Positions 27,729 through 37,744 of a DNA stretch of 64,000 nt are shown here, in pieces (the first letter of the stretch is position 1; every line of letters starts with the position of its first letter). Below the pieces are notes generated by a model. The model was not told the origin of the DNA. It searched no databases and saw nothing but the letters and a program-made list of their open reading frames with translations. The stretch covers positions 198,255 through 262,254 of the forward strand of contig JAPPJY010000088.1 of the NCBI GenBank assembly GCA_028874335.1, written 5' to 3'. Source of the stretch: Gemmatimonadota bacterium (lineage in GTDB: Bacteria; Latescibacterota; UBA2968; GCA-2709665). The position numbers and the translations under genes were made by a program.

Positions 27729-27946
27729 CGTCCACCCGGACACGGCAACGACTAACCAGGATTCGTCGGTGCGCCGTCAGTCGAGATCGGGTGCTGCACA
27801 TCGGAGACAATTACGAATCGGATATCCTGGGTGCGCGGGCGGCGGGACTTGACGCAGCGTTGTTGCTACGAGCTACTGATGCATCTTCAAACAGCTACGG
27901 GCCGACTCTGCGATCCCTTGATGACGTCTTCTCGCTGTTAGATTGA
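27725..27946 (+). pseudogene. C-terminal fragment of a HAD-superfamily hydrolase
   Basis: The reading frame contains RVLHIGDNYESDILGARAAG, the motif IV region of HAD phosphatases, and an ending like a normal HAD C terminus. The N-terminal two thirds (DxD motif, cap and Lys motif) are absent and replaced by a basic stretch overlapping the NUDIX stop. It is a truncated remnant of about 60 meaningful residues. Confidence 0.7.
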
Positions 27947-28054
27947 ACGACGTGTAAGTACATAAAGGCAATAGGTGACGGTGTGCCTGCTATGGATGCC
28001 CTTCAAGGCATCGCCGTGATAGGGCCACCAGCACTTTACCTGAGGTGTAAACCG

Positions 28055-29605
28055 ATGACGGACATCGGTCCATTATCGCCGCTGACCGAGCTCGAAGTCT
28101 TCTATCAGAGTGGCTCGCGGCTCGAATTGCTCGTTGATGACTGGCTTGTGGAACGCTTCGAGGGTGACGCGGCGCTTCATCTGCACGAGCCGTTGGGCAA
28201 AGAGGTGGTGCTGATGAACGATAAGGCCTGGGAAGACACTTCTTTGGGCTACGTCTCGGTACTCAAGGACGGAGATCTGTTTCGCATGTACTACCGCGGC
28301 CATCACCACGGCAGCGGCGAAGACGCCCGAGGCGAACCGATGTGTTACGCGGAAAGCCGCGACGGCATCCGGTGGACGAAGCCAAACCTTGGTCTATTCA
28401 GATTCAGAGGATCCTCGGACAACAACATCGTCGTCGGTGGGGATGGTAGAAAGTACCTTCCCACTGACAAGTGGCAAGGCAACCTGGGAACCCACACTGG
28501 CCTGGGATGGCGCGGCGACATGGTCCCGTTCATCGACACCAGTCCCACTGTAAAACCCGACGCTCGGTACAAGGCACTGGTCCGCGGGGCTCGTGGTGCG
28601 CACCAGATTCCGGGAAAATACACCGATTACGGCATGTATCCCTTCAAGTCGCCGGACGGACTTCACTGGACGTTGATGACCGAAAAGCCCGTGATTACGA
28701 AGGGGCGATTCGATTCGCAGAACCTGGCGTTCTGGGATCCGGTTCGCGGCCGCTACGTCGCATTCGTGCGGGATCTGCTAAAAGGTTATATGCGCAATGT
28801 GCACATGGCTGTGTCGGACGATTTCGTGAACTGGACGGAACCCGTCCCGCTGAAGTATTCGGACAAGGTCGACCGGGAGATGTACACCAACGGCGTCCTT
28901 CCGTATGAACGCGCGCCACACATTCTGATCGCCTTTCCCACCGAATACACGGACCGGTTTGCCGTCGCCCAGGTCCATCCCATCCTGATGACCAGCCGCG
29001 ACGGCGGGTACTCGTTCCTGCGACGCCGGGAACCATTGATTCCCTGCAGTGCCCCCCAGCAACGCGATGGCAACCGCGCCAACTACATGGCGCACGGTCT
29101 GGTTCGTGGCAATGAGGGCGAGTACTTCGTATACGCCACCGAAGGGTACGGATATGAGGAAAGCGACGCGCTGCCGGAGTGGAAGAAGAAGTCATTCGTG
29201 CCGAGGATGCGGCTCAGGCGTTTCACATTCCGGGTCGACGGATTCGTTTCCGTACGATCCGGTCCGAACGGCGGAACGTTCGTGACAAAACCGTTTGTGC
29301 TCAACGGCAGCCAACTGGAGCTCAACTACATCTCCTGGCCTCGTCCTGCCGGGGAAATCCGGGTCGAAATCCAGGATGCAAACGGCGAGCCTTTGAAGGG
29401 CCTAACGCTGAACGACTGCAAGCCGCTGCGTGGCGACAAAATCGACCACCCGGTCACGTGGCAGTCTGGACTCACTCCCGGGTATTACGCCGGAAAGCCC
29501 GTGCGCCTGCAATTCCAACTCAAACACGCGGACCTTTTCAGCTTCAGGTTCGCCACCGGTCGGTTCACAAAAAACGGCGACGCAGAAATCGAGGGTGATA
29601 AGTAA
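28055..29605 (+). CDS. Five-bladed-propeller glycosidase-like protein (GH43/GH32-type repeats)
   Basis: ATG 28055 follows GAGGTG. The protein has repeated blade signatures: FRMYYRGHHH, CYAESRDGIRWTKPNLG, YPFKSPDGLHWTL, HMAVSDDFVNWTEPVPL and LMTSRDGGYSFLRR. The pattern S-x-DG-x-x-W is characteristic of GH32/43/130-like propellers. No signal peptide is seen. A C-terminal beta-sandwich (from about residue 420, VRIEIQD-like) resembles the end of GH32 proteins. A catalytic triad cannot be assigned by eye. A paralogue lies at 47817-49286. 516 residues. Confidence 0.75.
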   Translation: MTDIGPLSPLTELEVFYQSGSRLELLVDDWLVERFEGDAALHLHEPLGKEVVLMNDKAWEDTSLGYVSVLKDGDLFRMYYRGHHHGSGEDARGEPMCYAESRDGIRWTKPNLGLFRFRGSSDNNIVVGGDGRKYLPTDKWQGNLGTHTGLGWRGDMVPFIDTSPTVKPDARYKALVRGARGAHQIPGKYTDYGMYPFKSPDGLHWTLMTEKPVITKGRFDSQNLAFWDPVRGRYVAFVRDLLKGYMRNVHMAVSDDFVNWTEPVPLKYSDKVDREMYTNGVLPYERAPHILIAFPTEYTDRFAVAQVHPILMTSRDGGYSFLRRREPLIPCSAPQQRDGNRANYMAHGLVRGNEGEYFVYATEGYGYEESDALPEWKKKSFVPRMRLRRFTFRVDGFVSVRSGPNGGTFVTKPFVLNGSQLELNYISWPRPAGEIRVEIQDANGEPLKGLTLNDCKPLRGDKIDHPVTWQSGLTPGYYAGKPVRLQFQLKHADLFSFRFATGRFTKNGDAEIEGDK

Positions 29606-30053
29606 GTCATCGATGATGGTGTGGAACTGCTTCCGGTTGGACGAATGCACGAAACGTAAATGGAAGTCCCGACCATGAGAGTTCCATCAACCCAACCAAT
29701 TCCACTTCCAGCGTTGTCCATAATCGCGCTGATCCCACCGGATTGTTGCCTTGCCGAACAACCGAAGATCGGCCGCGGCAAAAGCTGGGGGCGTTCGCAT
29801 CTGTTTTGGATTAGCCGGCTGACGCAAAATGGAGCGTTGCGAAACGTGATAGAATATCGTGGCGCGGGACTCAACACGTTGTTGGCTTGGAATCCGCAGA
29901 CCGTCTTGATCGAAAAGTCGGTGGCCGCCCCTTTGCTCGCGAACAAGCCGGTTTTGCCGGCAGCGAATGGTTGGCGGGCGAGCGTTGGGTTGTTTTGGCA
30001 CGAGAGATAGTCTCTCAGGGCTCATGATGTGACTATGACCAGCGGGAGTTAAT
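29606..30053. other. 448 bp spacer, no gene supported
   Basis: Reading frames of about 115-150 residues exist on both strands but show no start signal, no recognisable motif and mutually overlapping codons. It could be a degraded gene. No attC-like site or repeat element was recognised. Confidence 0.45.
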
Positions 30054-31037
30054 TTGGTGGACAAGCGATCCCTGCAGCTTCTATCAAAGGACGAAAGAAC
30101 AGCAGCATTGCACGCGCTGGCCGAAGCCAGTCTTGCTGACTTCGGTTTGACGGGCGGCTCGCCCGTGTTGCTGCAGGATCTCGTGAACAGCTCATTCCGG
30201 GTTCAACATGACAGGGGGCAGTGGTATCTTCGTATTTACAATAGCGACAGGCATGATACATCAGTTATCGAGTCTGAACTCCTGTTCCTGGAAGCGCTCG
30301 CCAAAGGGGGCTTTCCAGCGCCTCAGCCGATGCGTAAGCACAGTGATGGGATGCTTTGGGTGGCGTCGCAGAGCCCCGTTGTGGACACAATTCGAATATC
30401 AGTATGCTCTTGGCTCCCGGGAGAGAGCTTGCAACATGACAAAACACCACAGCACTATGCCAACTTAGGAACCATGTTAGCAGAACTCCACGAGTTTTCC
30501 GGAAAATGGAATCCGCCCGAGGGGTTCGTACGTCCCCGTTGCGACAGTGAAGGTGTATACGGCAGTCACGGTGCTTCAGGAGAGCAAGTCATGCGAGGCT
30601 GGGACAACATTGACGATCCGCTTCGCTCGGATCTTGAAGTTGCGAAACAAGCACTTGAACAAGCCGAGAAAGGCATTGGAACAGATCGCGGTCGCTACGG
30701 TTTGATCCACGCTGATCCAAGTTTCAGCAACGTCCTGTTTGATGGCGAAATACCATACCTGATCGATTTCGATGATTTCGGGTACGGCCACTATGTCTTC
30801 GATCTCGCAGTTGTTCTTGCTGGCGCATGGGGCAAGCCTGATTTCGAAGGGAATCGCGCGGCTTTGTTCGAAGGATATGGGCAAAGACGAAAACTGTCGC
30901 AGGCAGAAATGGGCGCATTGCCCGCAGCCATGGCAGCACGAGCGGCCTCGCTCATTTTCTGGGCTGCGGCTCAGTCATCGCAGCATCCATGGATTGAAGG
31001 TCAGTGGCAACGCCTCAAGAAATACATGGAATCATGA
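30054..31037 (+). CDS. APH/homoserine-kinase-like phosphotransferase
   Basis: Start TTG 30054 or GTG 30057 behind GGGAG. The kinase motif HADPSFSNVLF holds the catalytic Asp and Asn, and LIDFDDFGYGHYVFDLAV holds the metal Asp. The hydrophobic lead-in and the AMAARAASLIFW end resemble the YihE/Ser-Thr or homoserine kinase ThrB2 type. It phosphorylates a small hydroxyl compound that is not identifiable from sequence. 327 residues. Confidence 0.88.
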   Translation: MVDKRSLQLLSKDERTAALHALAEASLADFGLTGGSPVLLQDLVNSSFRVQHDRGQWYLRIYNSDRHDTSVIESELLFLEALAKGGFPAPQPMRKHSDGMLWVASQSPVVDTIRISVCSWLPGESLQHDKTPQHYANLGTMLAELHEFSGKWNPPEGFVRPRCDSEGVYGSHGASGEQVMRGWDNIDDPLRSDLEVAKQALEQAEKGIGTDRGRYGLIHADPSFSNVLFDGEIPYLIDFDDFGYGHYVFDLAVVLAGAWGKPDFEGNRAALFEGYGQRRKLSQAEMGALPAAMAARAASLIFWAAAQSSQHPWIEGQWQRLKKYMES

Positions 31038-31158
31038 TCGAAGGTAGGCATCGAAAAGCCAGATGCACTCGACGGGGTTACGCCCGCGCGGGGCCTGCGG
31101 CCTTGGGAGCCAGTAGGAGAGATACTTCCGGCCCGAAGTAGGACTAGAAATCCACATC

Positions 31159-31245
31159 GCTTAACACCGCGGTTGCCCTGGTCGCGCCCTGGCCCGCGGC
31201 AACCCCTCGACAGGCTAGGGGTTCGGCAACCGGAAAACGTCAGGT
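31159..31245 (+). other. attC-like site A
   Basis: Left outer box GCTTAAC matches RYYYAAC exactly. The right box GTCAGGT differs from GTTRRRY in one base. Inner arms GGTTGCC and GGCAACC pair perfectly, and an apical hairpin AACCCCT/AGGGGTT is followed by GGTTCG. Total 87 bp, 121 bp after the phosphotransferase stop and upstream of the zinc-ribbon gene. Confidence 0.68.
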
Positions 31246-31315
31246 GACACTGGCGTAAAGACAGAATCCAACTGCCCCAAGGCTTCATATAGCGCGAAAA
31301 ACAGAAGAAAGATAC

Positions 31316-31939
31316 ATGAACCAATCCTCGGTTTTACCTCAATGGGCGCCCCGTGTATCGCGTCATAGCATTGCTCAATTATACGCGAAGGACGCAAAAG
31401 GGATAAGAGACGAAGATCTCGCAGATGATGTTGGTATTGCCCTGTTTGCGCGAGTCGAAAGTTGCCTCATTGCGACAGGGGCGATGCGCGGGGAAGTCAA
31501 GTGTCCCAGTTGCGGAAGTTTCATCCATCGCGACTTGAAGCCGTGCCGCCGTGAGGACCCAATCGAAATGCTTCAATGTAATTCTTGTGAGTGGCAACTG
31601 TCCTGGCCTGAGTACCACAAAACGTATCGTAAGAAGCGTCTCGGATCTGCCAGGCTTGATGTTCCGTTTCGTGAGTTTCTCAGAGGGTTTGCAAAAGCTC
31701 AATGGTATCAGCAAAAGATGATCCTGATTGATACTCTGCTCCATATCTACCACGGCGAATTGGAAGGGCCGTTAGGGGGGCCAGGAACCGCTAATCTGAT
31801 CGGCGGCAAAATGTCCGATGTTGCGAATTTCTTGAACCAGCTTACCTATGGAGATCAGAGCACGCCAGGATTGGTCGATCAGTTGGAGGAATGGCGGAAA
31901 CTTGCTAAGCGAGCACCTTATGGAACTGAGGATGTGTGA
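31316..31939 (+). CDS. Double-CxxC zinc-ribbon protein, unknown function (paralogue 1)
   Basis: 207 residues with CPSC and CNSC about 30 residues apart, forming one four-Cys zinc ribbon at residues ~60-95. Conserved flanks shared with the gene at 42659 are RxSIAQLYAKDAKGIRDEDL before the ribbon and KMILIDTLLHIYHGELEG with LIGGKMSDVANFLNQLTYG after it. It might bind nucleic acid; no known domain name can be assigned. It is the first gene after attC-like site A. Confidence 0.8.
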   Translation: MNQSSVLPQWAPRVSRHSIAQLYAKDAKGIRDEDLADDVGIALFARVESCLIATGAMRGEVKCPSCGSFIHRDLKPCRREDPIEMLQCNSCEWQLSWPEYHKTYRKKRLGSARLDVPFREFLRGFAKAQWYQQKMILIDTLLHIYHGELEGPLGGPGTANLIGGKMSDVANFLNQLTYGDQSTPGLVDQLEEWRKLAKRAPYGTEDV

Positions 31940-32437
31940 CTGAAAGCAAGGCAAACACCAGGACGCTGAATGCGCCCGCTCGATTACTGCTCCTGTATCT
32001 CCTGGACTTGGAGGAGTGCGCCGGCATCACCTGGCAAGTTGCTCCCGGCTCGCAATGCTTGGCCCAAAGGGTTGTGACTGATTGATTGGCTGATTGCAAA
32101 AGCAATGATTGACTTTCTATACACAGCCCCTTCGGAAGCCACTGAACGTTACACGCAGGCGGCGCTGAGTTGCCCAGTAATCCCACCCTGGCAAATCGTG
32201 CACAAAATCCAAGAAACTATCCCCTCTACAGCAAACAAACAAATATCGCGCTTCTTCGATCGATCTTCCTGGCAACGGAAAATACGATCCGCCGGGATTT
32301 ATTCTTACTATTTCGCTCTCGAGTCGACTGCGTATCTGAAAAAAAGGCCCCAATTCGAACCGACCGCACCCGCACCCCAAAGCTCAGACGCAAGTAAAGG
32401 GTGCGGAGAAAGGTACGTTCGGAAAGGATGAAATGAA
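31940..32437. other. 498 bp spacer, no gene supported
   Basis: Short overlapping frames only. It contains an isolated GAACGTTACACG at 32146 like the right end of attC-like site D, without a convincing left partner, and an A-rich stretch before the next gene's GGAAAGGATGAA ribosome site. Confidence 0.45.
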
Positions 32438-33739
32438 ATGGAAGAGCTACAACTTTTCGGAGGCTTCGCTCGAACCGACATCACGCCCGAACTCGGTATT
32501 CTACTGATGGGCTACCCCGATCCGGACCGGAAAGCGGAGTCTGTCCGCGACCCATTGCAGGCAAACGCCCTTGTTTTGAAGCAAGGAGAGACGACAGCGG
32601 TCCTGATCAGTCTGACGATCTGCATTCTTGATGACGCAGGTGTAGAAGCGATTCGGCGGGGTATCCAGGAACAGACCGGCATACCTGCGGACAGTATCGT
32701 CGTCTGTACTGCGCAGACGCATTCCGCCCCCTGCACCATGACGTGTTGGGGATGGTGCGATAGGGACGAGACCTATGTCGATCTGCTCGTGAGCGAGAGC
32801 ATCAAAGCGGCTGTGAAAGCCAGTCAGAATTTGAAGAAAATCCAGGTCGGCATTGGTACGACTGAAAGCGATGTGGGCGTAAATCGCAGGGCGATCAAGG
32901 CTGACCACACGGTTGGGCTGGGATACAACCCCTGGGGGATCTACGACCCGGAAATGACGGTTGTCAGCTTTCAAAGCGCAGACGGTCCTCTGGCGACGCT
33001 GATTCACTACGGCGCACACCCCACCGTTCTCTCAAGCAAGAGCAGGGCGATCTCGCGCGATTGGCCTGGGGTGATGATCGATCGGGTCGAAGACCTTACT
33101 GGCGCTCCGGCGCTCTTTGTCAACGGTGCGGTGGGCGATATAGCTCCCAGGAGCAATATCCTCGGTTCTGTCGGAGACGGAGAGGCCGCGTTGCTGGAGG
33201 TCGGCACCCGTGCGGGGATGGATGCCATGCGGGCCATTCGCGCCATCAAGGAATTCCGCAACCTGGCGCTGGGCGTCACGACCGGAGCATACCAATTACC
33301 CTACAGGCCTTTGCCCTCAGAGGAGGAAGCCCGTCACTATCTTGCAGAGGCTGAGCCTCATCGACACGAGTACGGGAGAGGCATGTGTGAATACAAATAT
33401 TGGCAGGCCGTTGTCAGAGCTCAGCAGGCCGCGCCAGTTTCCGGCAAGAACTATCTCCAGGTCATTCTGCGCCTCGGTCCGATCGCAATCGTGCCGTTTC
33501 CGGGAGAACCATTTGCTGAAATCGTCCTTCGCCTTCGTGATTTCAGTCCTGCGCAATACACGCTCTGCGCCAGTACATCCTGTGGGAGCAACGGGTACTT
33601 CGTTACGCGTGAGTCCCTGGACCGGGGCGGGTATGAGGTCTGGGTAGCGAGAGCGATGGGAGCGTATATCCTGGCGGAGAATATTGATGATGTGCTCGTA
33701 GAGAAAAACTTGAGGCTTCTTACGGAAGCCTACGCATAA
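32438..33739 (+). CDS. Neutral/alkaline ceramidase-like protein
   Basis: The N terminus FARTDITPELGILLMGY, the metal region THSAPCTM, IHYGAHPTVL and NGAVGDIAPR match the N-terminal domain of neutral/alkaline non-lysosomal ceramidases, a zinc amidohydrolase fold common in environmental bacteria. No signal peptide is visible, so it may act in the cytoplasm on an amide substrate rather than as a secreted ceramidase. 433 residues. Confidence 0.85.
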   Translation: MEELQLFGGFARTDITPELGILLMGYPDPDRKAESVRDPLQANALVLKQGETTAVLISLTICILDDAGVEAIRRGIQEQTGIPADSIVVCTAQTHSAPCTMTCWGWCDRDETYVDLLVSESIKAAVKASQNLKKIQVGIGTTESDVGVNRRAIKADHTVGLGYNPWGIYDPEMTVVSFQSADGPLATLIHYGAHPTVLSSKSRAISRDWPGVMIDRVEDLTGAPALFVNGAVGDIAPRSNILGSVGDGEAALLEVGTRAGMDAMRAIRAIKEFRNLALGVTTGAYQLPYRPLPSEEEARHYLAEAEPHRHEYGRGMCEYKYWQAVVRAQQAAPVSGKNYLQVILRLGPIAIVPFPGEPFAEIVLRLRDFSPAQYTLCASTSCGSNGYFVTRESLDRGGYEVWVARAMGAYILAENIDDVLVEKNLRLLTEAYA

Positions 33740-34048
33740 GGAAACGCATAACGCGGGATGAGGAGACGGACGCGACGGCGCCCTGGATCCTGGACGAGGC
33801 GTCGGGTCGGTGAAAAGGGGGGCTTCCTGCCCAATCCACGTTCGAGCCGGTTTTCCTTGCTCTGAGCGGACACACAATGTATCTTAAACACAGTAACAAG
33901 CCGACTGGTTTTTGCTACGCCCATGTACTCCCCCCACATGGTATCCCCGACCTGACGACGATCCACTTCCGAAAGCCAGCCTCTACGACGATCGCTGTTC
34001 CCTTGAGTGTCTCCCCCCAGAGGCCTTCACCTGAACAGGACCATACCC
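33740..34048. other. 309 bp spacer, no gene supported
   Basis: It contains CGCATAACGCGGG shortly after the upstream stop, which resembles a left attC box, but no matching right arm was found. A pyrimidine-rich stretch precedes purC. Confidence 0.4.
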
Positions 34049-35101
34049 ATGCTAAATGAAACCCAGATCAGAGAATTGGTGGCCGACAGCGGGACACGCG
34101 TCAATGAGGGGCGTCCGATCAAGCAGATTATCGCCGATGGTGATCTTCCGCGTCTCGATGGCTGCACCATCCTGGAGGGGAAGGTATCGGACTCGGTGTT
34201 TGGCGAGAACCTCGCGACCAACGAAGGCCAGCCGATCCGGCTGATGTTCCGGAACAACCGGATATCGACGCACGATGTGAATCGCGGGGCCATCCCGTTC
34301 AAAGATCAGGTGCTGGCTGCCAATCATGACCACATGTTGCGTCTGGTGGAACACGTATTGGGCAGTTCTCAGTTCAAGGTGCCTGGTCTTCAGGCCAGTT
34401 CGACGGTGATTCCGTCAGAGAATCTGAAGCTGATCATGGTGGAGAACGTCCTTCGGATGTATAACGCCGAGAGCAGCACCTCGACGTCCCTCTTTCAACA
34501 CTGGCTGCAGGCCAGGGAGGCGGGTGAGACGACGCTCGACTATGCGGGCCATCAGATCGACGTGGATCAGTTGTCCGCCAATGGCGTGCTGCCATACCTG
34601 ATGGATACGCCGAGCACCAAGGACAAGGTGGATCGTACGATCGATCCACAGTATCTCTTTGACAACAATGTCTGCACGCCCGGCCAATACAACGAGCTCC
34701 GCAACGCATCCATCATGGCTTTCGGGATGGTTTCCCAGTATCTCGCCGAGCGCGGAATGATCCTCGTGGACACGAAGACGGAACACGGGGTCAACACAGA
34801 GGGTCGGATCGTGGCGGCAGACGAATTGTACACGATGGACTCGAGCCGCTTCTGGCGGATGGACGGCGGCGGACAGCCGCTGACGCGGAATGGCAAACCG
34901 GTTTCGTTTTCGAAAGAATTCGCGCGAGGAATGGTTACGGAGAAGGACCAGCAGTTCACGGAAGAGCAGGCGGGAGAAATCGCTGTCCGCTACATTCAGG
35001 GTCTGCAACATCTAACGAGCGAGGCGTTCGAGCCGGATCTGCGGCCTCGCGATCAACGCATCGTTGAATCGACCAATCTCATTCTGGACCATCTGCTATA
35101 G
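34049..35101 (+). CDS. purC: Phosphoribosylaminoimidazole-succinocarboxamide synthase
   Basis: ATG 34049 gives MLNETQIREL. ATP-grasp-like SAICAR synthase signatures are visible: GKVSDSVFG near the start, LIMVENVLRMYN, LVDTKTEHGVNTEGRIV and ADELYTMDSSRFWRMD. It ligates aspartate to CAIR in purine synthesis. At 350 residues it is the long form. A purine gene is unexpected here, surrounded by accessory genes and without other pur genes; it may be a second, acquired copy. Confidence 0.9.
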   Translation: MLNETQIRELVADSGTRVNEGRPIKQIIADGDLPRLDGCTILEGKVSDSVFGENLATNEGQPIRLMFRNNRISTHDVNRGAIPFKDQVLAANHDHMLRLVEHVLGSSQFKVPGLQASSTVIPSENLKLIMVENVLRMYNAESSTSTSLFQHWLQAREAGETTLDYAGHQIDVDQLSANGVLPYLMDTPSTKDKVDRTIDPQYLFDNNVCTPGQYNELRNASIMAFGMVSQYLAERGMILVDTKTEHGVNTEGRIVAADELYTMDSSRFWRMDGGGQPLTRNGKPVSFSKEFARGMVTEKDQQFTEEQAGEIAVRYIQGLQHLTSEAFEPDLRPRDQRIVESTNLILDHLL

Positions 35102-35219
35102 ACCGAAACGGGCGCAGGTCGACACTGCCCTTCTCCTCGACCTTCCGGGTGATGGCGTGCCGGAAGGGGTAAGGCCGGTGAAGGTGGCGTGGGTTGGACC
35201 TCATCGAGGAGGTGAAACC

Positions 35220-35253
35220 AGCGGGGCTTACGTCGTGCGACGTAAGCCCCGCT
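35220..35253 (+). other. Perfect 15 bp hairpin after purC
   Basis: AGCGGGGCTTACGTC and GACGTAAGCCCCGCT are perfect inverted repeats around GTGC. There is no T-tract, so it is not a classical intrinsic terminator. It sits midway between purC and the LamG gene. It may be a bidirectional transcription block or a recombination or structural site. Confidence 0.75.
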
Positions 35254-35328
35254 GCGTTATACGGAGCAGAAACAGCCCGGACGTTCTGCGGAACGCAAGT
35301 CAGACCTTTCGGAGATACGAGTGTCAAT

Positions 35329-37464
35329 ATGGGAACGAAGATAGGGCTGATCCTCCTCTCCCTCGCCGTCGGCGCCGCGGCGGCGGAGGAGGGCCTCGTG
35401 GCGCACTACATGTTCGATGAGGGGGCCGGCTCCGTGGCCGGCGATGCCTCGGGCCACGGCCTCCAGGGCGCCATTCACGGGGCCGAGTACGTGGAACTGG
35501 ATCAGGGCTACGCCCTCCGCTTCGACGGGGTGGATGACTACGTGGAGATCCCGGACTCGGAGATGCTGAGACTCTCCGATGCGGTCACGGTGACCTGCTG
35601 GGTGAACACGTCCGTCAGATCCGGGCAGACCGTACTGTCGAAGAACGGCTGCAGCACGCTGCGCCAGAACTACCGGCTCAGCCTCGGCCAGAACGCGGTC
35701 CGGTTCTCCCTGGTGGAGTGTCCCGAGCACGGCAAGAGCGCCGCCGGCGGAGGCGTCCGGCAGGACAGCTGGTTTCACCTGGCCGGCAGGTACGACGGCG
35801 ACGGGATCAGGGTTTACGTGAACGGCGGCCTGAGAGGGCGGTACGGTGAGCCCTTCGCGACCGGCACCCTGGAGGCGCCGATGTACATCGGCGCCAGCTT
35901 CTACGGCTCCGGCCTGGGCGGCCACTTCACGGGTCAGATCGACGACGTCCGGGTGTACAACCGCGCCCTGTCAGACCGGGAGATCGTCACTCAATACGAG
36001 GCGGAAAAGGACCTGAGGATATCGATGCGGGATCGCCTGATGGCGCAGACCACGCCGGTGGTGGAGAGGGACACCAGGCCGCCGGTGCTCGTGCTCCCCA
36101 GCCCCGCGCCGGACACGAGGGTCGACGGTTCGCCGGTCATCTCGGCTGTCTTCGATGACGAGGGCTCGGGCATCGACGTCGCCTCCGTGCGGGTCCTGCT
36201 GGACGGCGAGGACGTCACCGCCGGCGCCGCCGTAGCGGAGGGCGGATTCACCTTCTCGGAGACCGGAGCCCTGGAGGACGGCATCCACCAGGTGGAGGTG
36301 GTCGTCAACGACCGCGCCGGCAACGCCGGCAATCGACTGCGCTGGCGCTTCGGCGTCAACGAGCCGGTTTCATTGGAGTCGCGTTTCGACGGGGACGTGT
36401 TTCGCGTCAACGGCGAGCCTTTTTTTCCGGTGGGAATCTACTCGTCGAACGTCTCACCCACGAGCAGGGTGCCCTATATCGCCCAGGCGGCCGAGGCCGG
36501 GATCAACTACAAGCTGATCGGCGAAGGCGCCGGGGAGATGCTGGACGATCTGCTGGATCTCGGGATGAAGGGGCTGGTGCACGTGTACTACGCCTCGCTG
36601 GCCCTGGGCAGAGGCGAGCCCGGGCAACTCACGGAGGTGGTGCAGCAGGCGAAGGACCACCCGGCCATGCTGGGGTGGTGGAACGAGTACGCCAGCGACA
36701 ACCAGTCTCCCCTGGCGACCGAGACCTACGAGCTCATCCGGCAGCACGACACGGACCACCCGGTCATCTTCATGCTCACATGGGGTGGGAGACTCAGCGA
36801 CGCTTACTTCGTTTACGGCTACCCAATTCTGAACCCGCTGCTGCCCGACGACTCGATCACCTCGATCTACGAGCTGGTCCTCGACGATGCCTTCGAGGCT
36901 GCGCGGGTGGAGGGCAAGGGCAAGCATGTTTGGTTCATCTCCCAGGCCTTCGACTATCGTCTCGACAGCAAGCGCGGCGAGGTCGTAACCCTCGAAGGGG
37001 GTTTCCGGCCCAGTCGCGAGGAGATTCGGTCCATGAACTACCTCGCCCTGACGAGGGGTGTCAAAGGGCTGCTGTTCTACGCGCCCGGGGGCGAGATTCC
37101 CGGCACGGAGTACACCGACGACGTGGCCATCTATCCGCGGCAATGGACCGAGGTGCTCAAGGTCGCCAGCGAGGTGCGACATCTGGCCCCCATACTGGCG
37201 GCGGGCACCCAGGTACAAGGCGTGCGGCTCGAGCAGGAGGGCGACGCCATTCACTTCATCGAGCGGCTGCACGACGGCGTCCACACCCTGATCGCCGTCA
37301 ACGTGGAACCGGCCCTGGTCCTGGGCACGTGGCGGTTCGACGGACCAGTTCAGCCCAGGGTGCTGTTCGAGGATCGCATGGCGCAGAGCGAGTCCCGTGA
37401 GTTCATCGATCTGTTCCTGCCGCTGGAGGTCCACGTGTACCAGTGGGCGGACGCGGGAGACTGA
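35329..37464 (+). CDS. Secreted LamG-domain protein with glycosidase-like C-terminal barrel
   Basis: ATG 35329 starts a signal peptide (TKIGLILLSLAVGAAAAEE). A LamG/concanavalin domain covers about residues 25-215, with the classic IDDVRVYNRALSDREI ending. An Ig-like segment (about 235-335, VSVRVLLDGEDVTAG-like) and a C-terminal TIM-barrel-like part follow, beginning VNGEPFFPVGIYSSN, the start typical of GH2/GH5/GH42-type or DUF4838-like barrels. It likely binds and acts on an extracellular polysaccharide. The DNA is distinctly GC-richer than its neighbours. 711 residues. Confidence 0.82.
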   Translation: MGTKIGLILLSLAVGAAAAEEGLVAHYMFDEGAGSVAGDASGHGLQGAIHGAEYVELDQGYALRFDGVDDYVEIPDSEMLRLSDAVTVTCWVNTSVRSGQTVLSKNGCSTLRQNYRLSLGQNAVRFSLVECPEHGKSAAGGGVRQDSWFHLAGRYDGDGIRVYVNGGLRGRYGEPFATGTLEAPMYIGASFYGSGLGGHFTGQIDDVRVYNRALSDREIVTQYEAEKDLRISMRDRLMAQTTPVVERDTRPPVLVLPSPAPDTRVDGSPVISAVFDDEGSGIDVASVRVLLDGEDVTAGAAVAEGGFTFSETGALEDGIHQVEVVVNDRAGNAGNRLRWRFGVNEPVSLESRFDGDVFRVNGEPFFPVGIYSSNVSPTSRVPYIAQAAEAGINYKLIGEGAGEMLDDLLDLGMKGLVHVYYASLALGRGEPGQLTEVVQQAKDHPAMLGWWNEYASDNQSPLATETYELIRQHDTDHPVIFMLTWGGRLSDAYFVYGYPILNPLLPDDSITSIYELVLDDAFEAARVEGKGKHVWFISQAFDYRLDSKRGEVVTLEGGFRPSREEIRSMNYLALTRGVKGLLFYAPGGEIPGTEYTDDVAIYPRQWTEVLKVASEVRHLAPILAAGTQVQGVRLEQEGDAIHFIERLHDGVHTLIAVNVEPALVLGTWRFDGPVQPRVLFEDRMAQSESREFIDLFLPLEVHVYQWADAGD

Positions 37465-37477
37465 ACCAGGCAGAGAT

Positions 37478-37744
37478 TTGACCTTGATTCGTCACTTTTC
37501 CGGGACGTTTATTCGAATATACGCAAGTTGATAAAGGCGATTTAACGTCGGATTTCCAAGATACTTCAGGTCACTGGACGTGAACGGAAGAAATGTGCTT
37601 CTGGACGACCTTTTCGGTCCGTTGAGGAAATAACTGCAGGGTCACCGCGTTACGACACACGCGGCTCTGCACGGATGCTTTTTGTGCCTTTCGTGCTTTT
37701 TGTGGCCAATTTTTCGGTTTTCTTTTTTCGAATTGAGGTTAGAT
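37478..37744 (+). repeat. ~200 bp dispersed element, copy 4 (expanded)
   Basis: The left end GACCTTGATTCG and the shared CAGGTCACTGGACGTGAACG block are intact. The right half is diverged and longer, containing a TTTTTGTGGCCAATTTTTC-like stretch, and ends GAATTGAGGTTAGATG. GTTAGAT there matches GTTRRRY exactly, and its ATG (37743) starts the following gene fragment. Confidence 0.8.

Noticed and set aside
29660..30010. 116-residue frame in the 29.6-30.0 kb spacer
   Set aside because: No ribosome site, no recognisable motif and an overlapping frame of similar length on the other strand.
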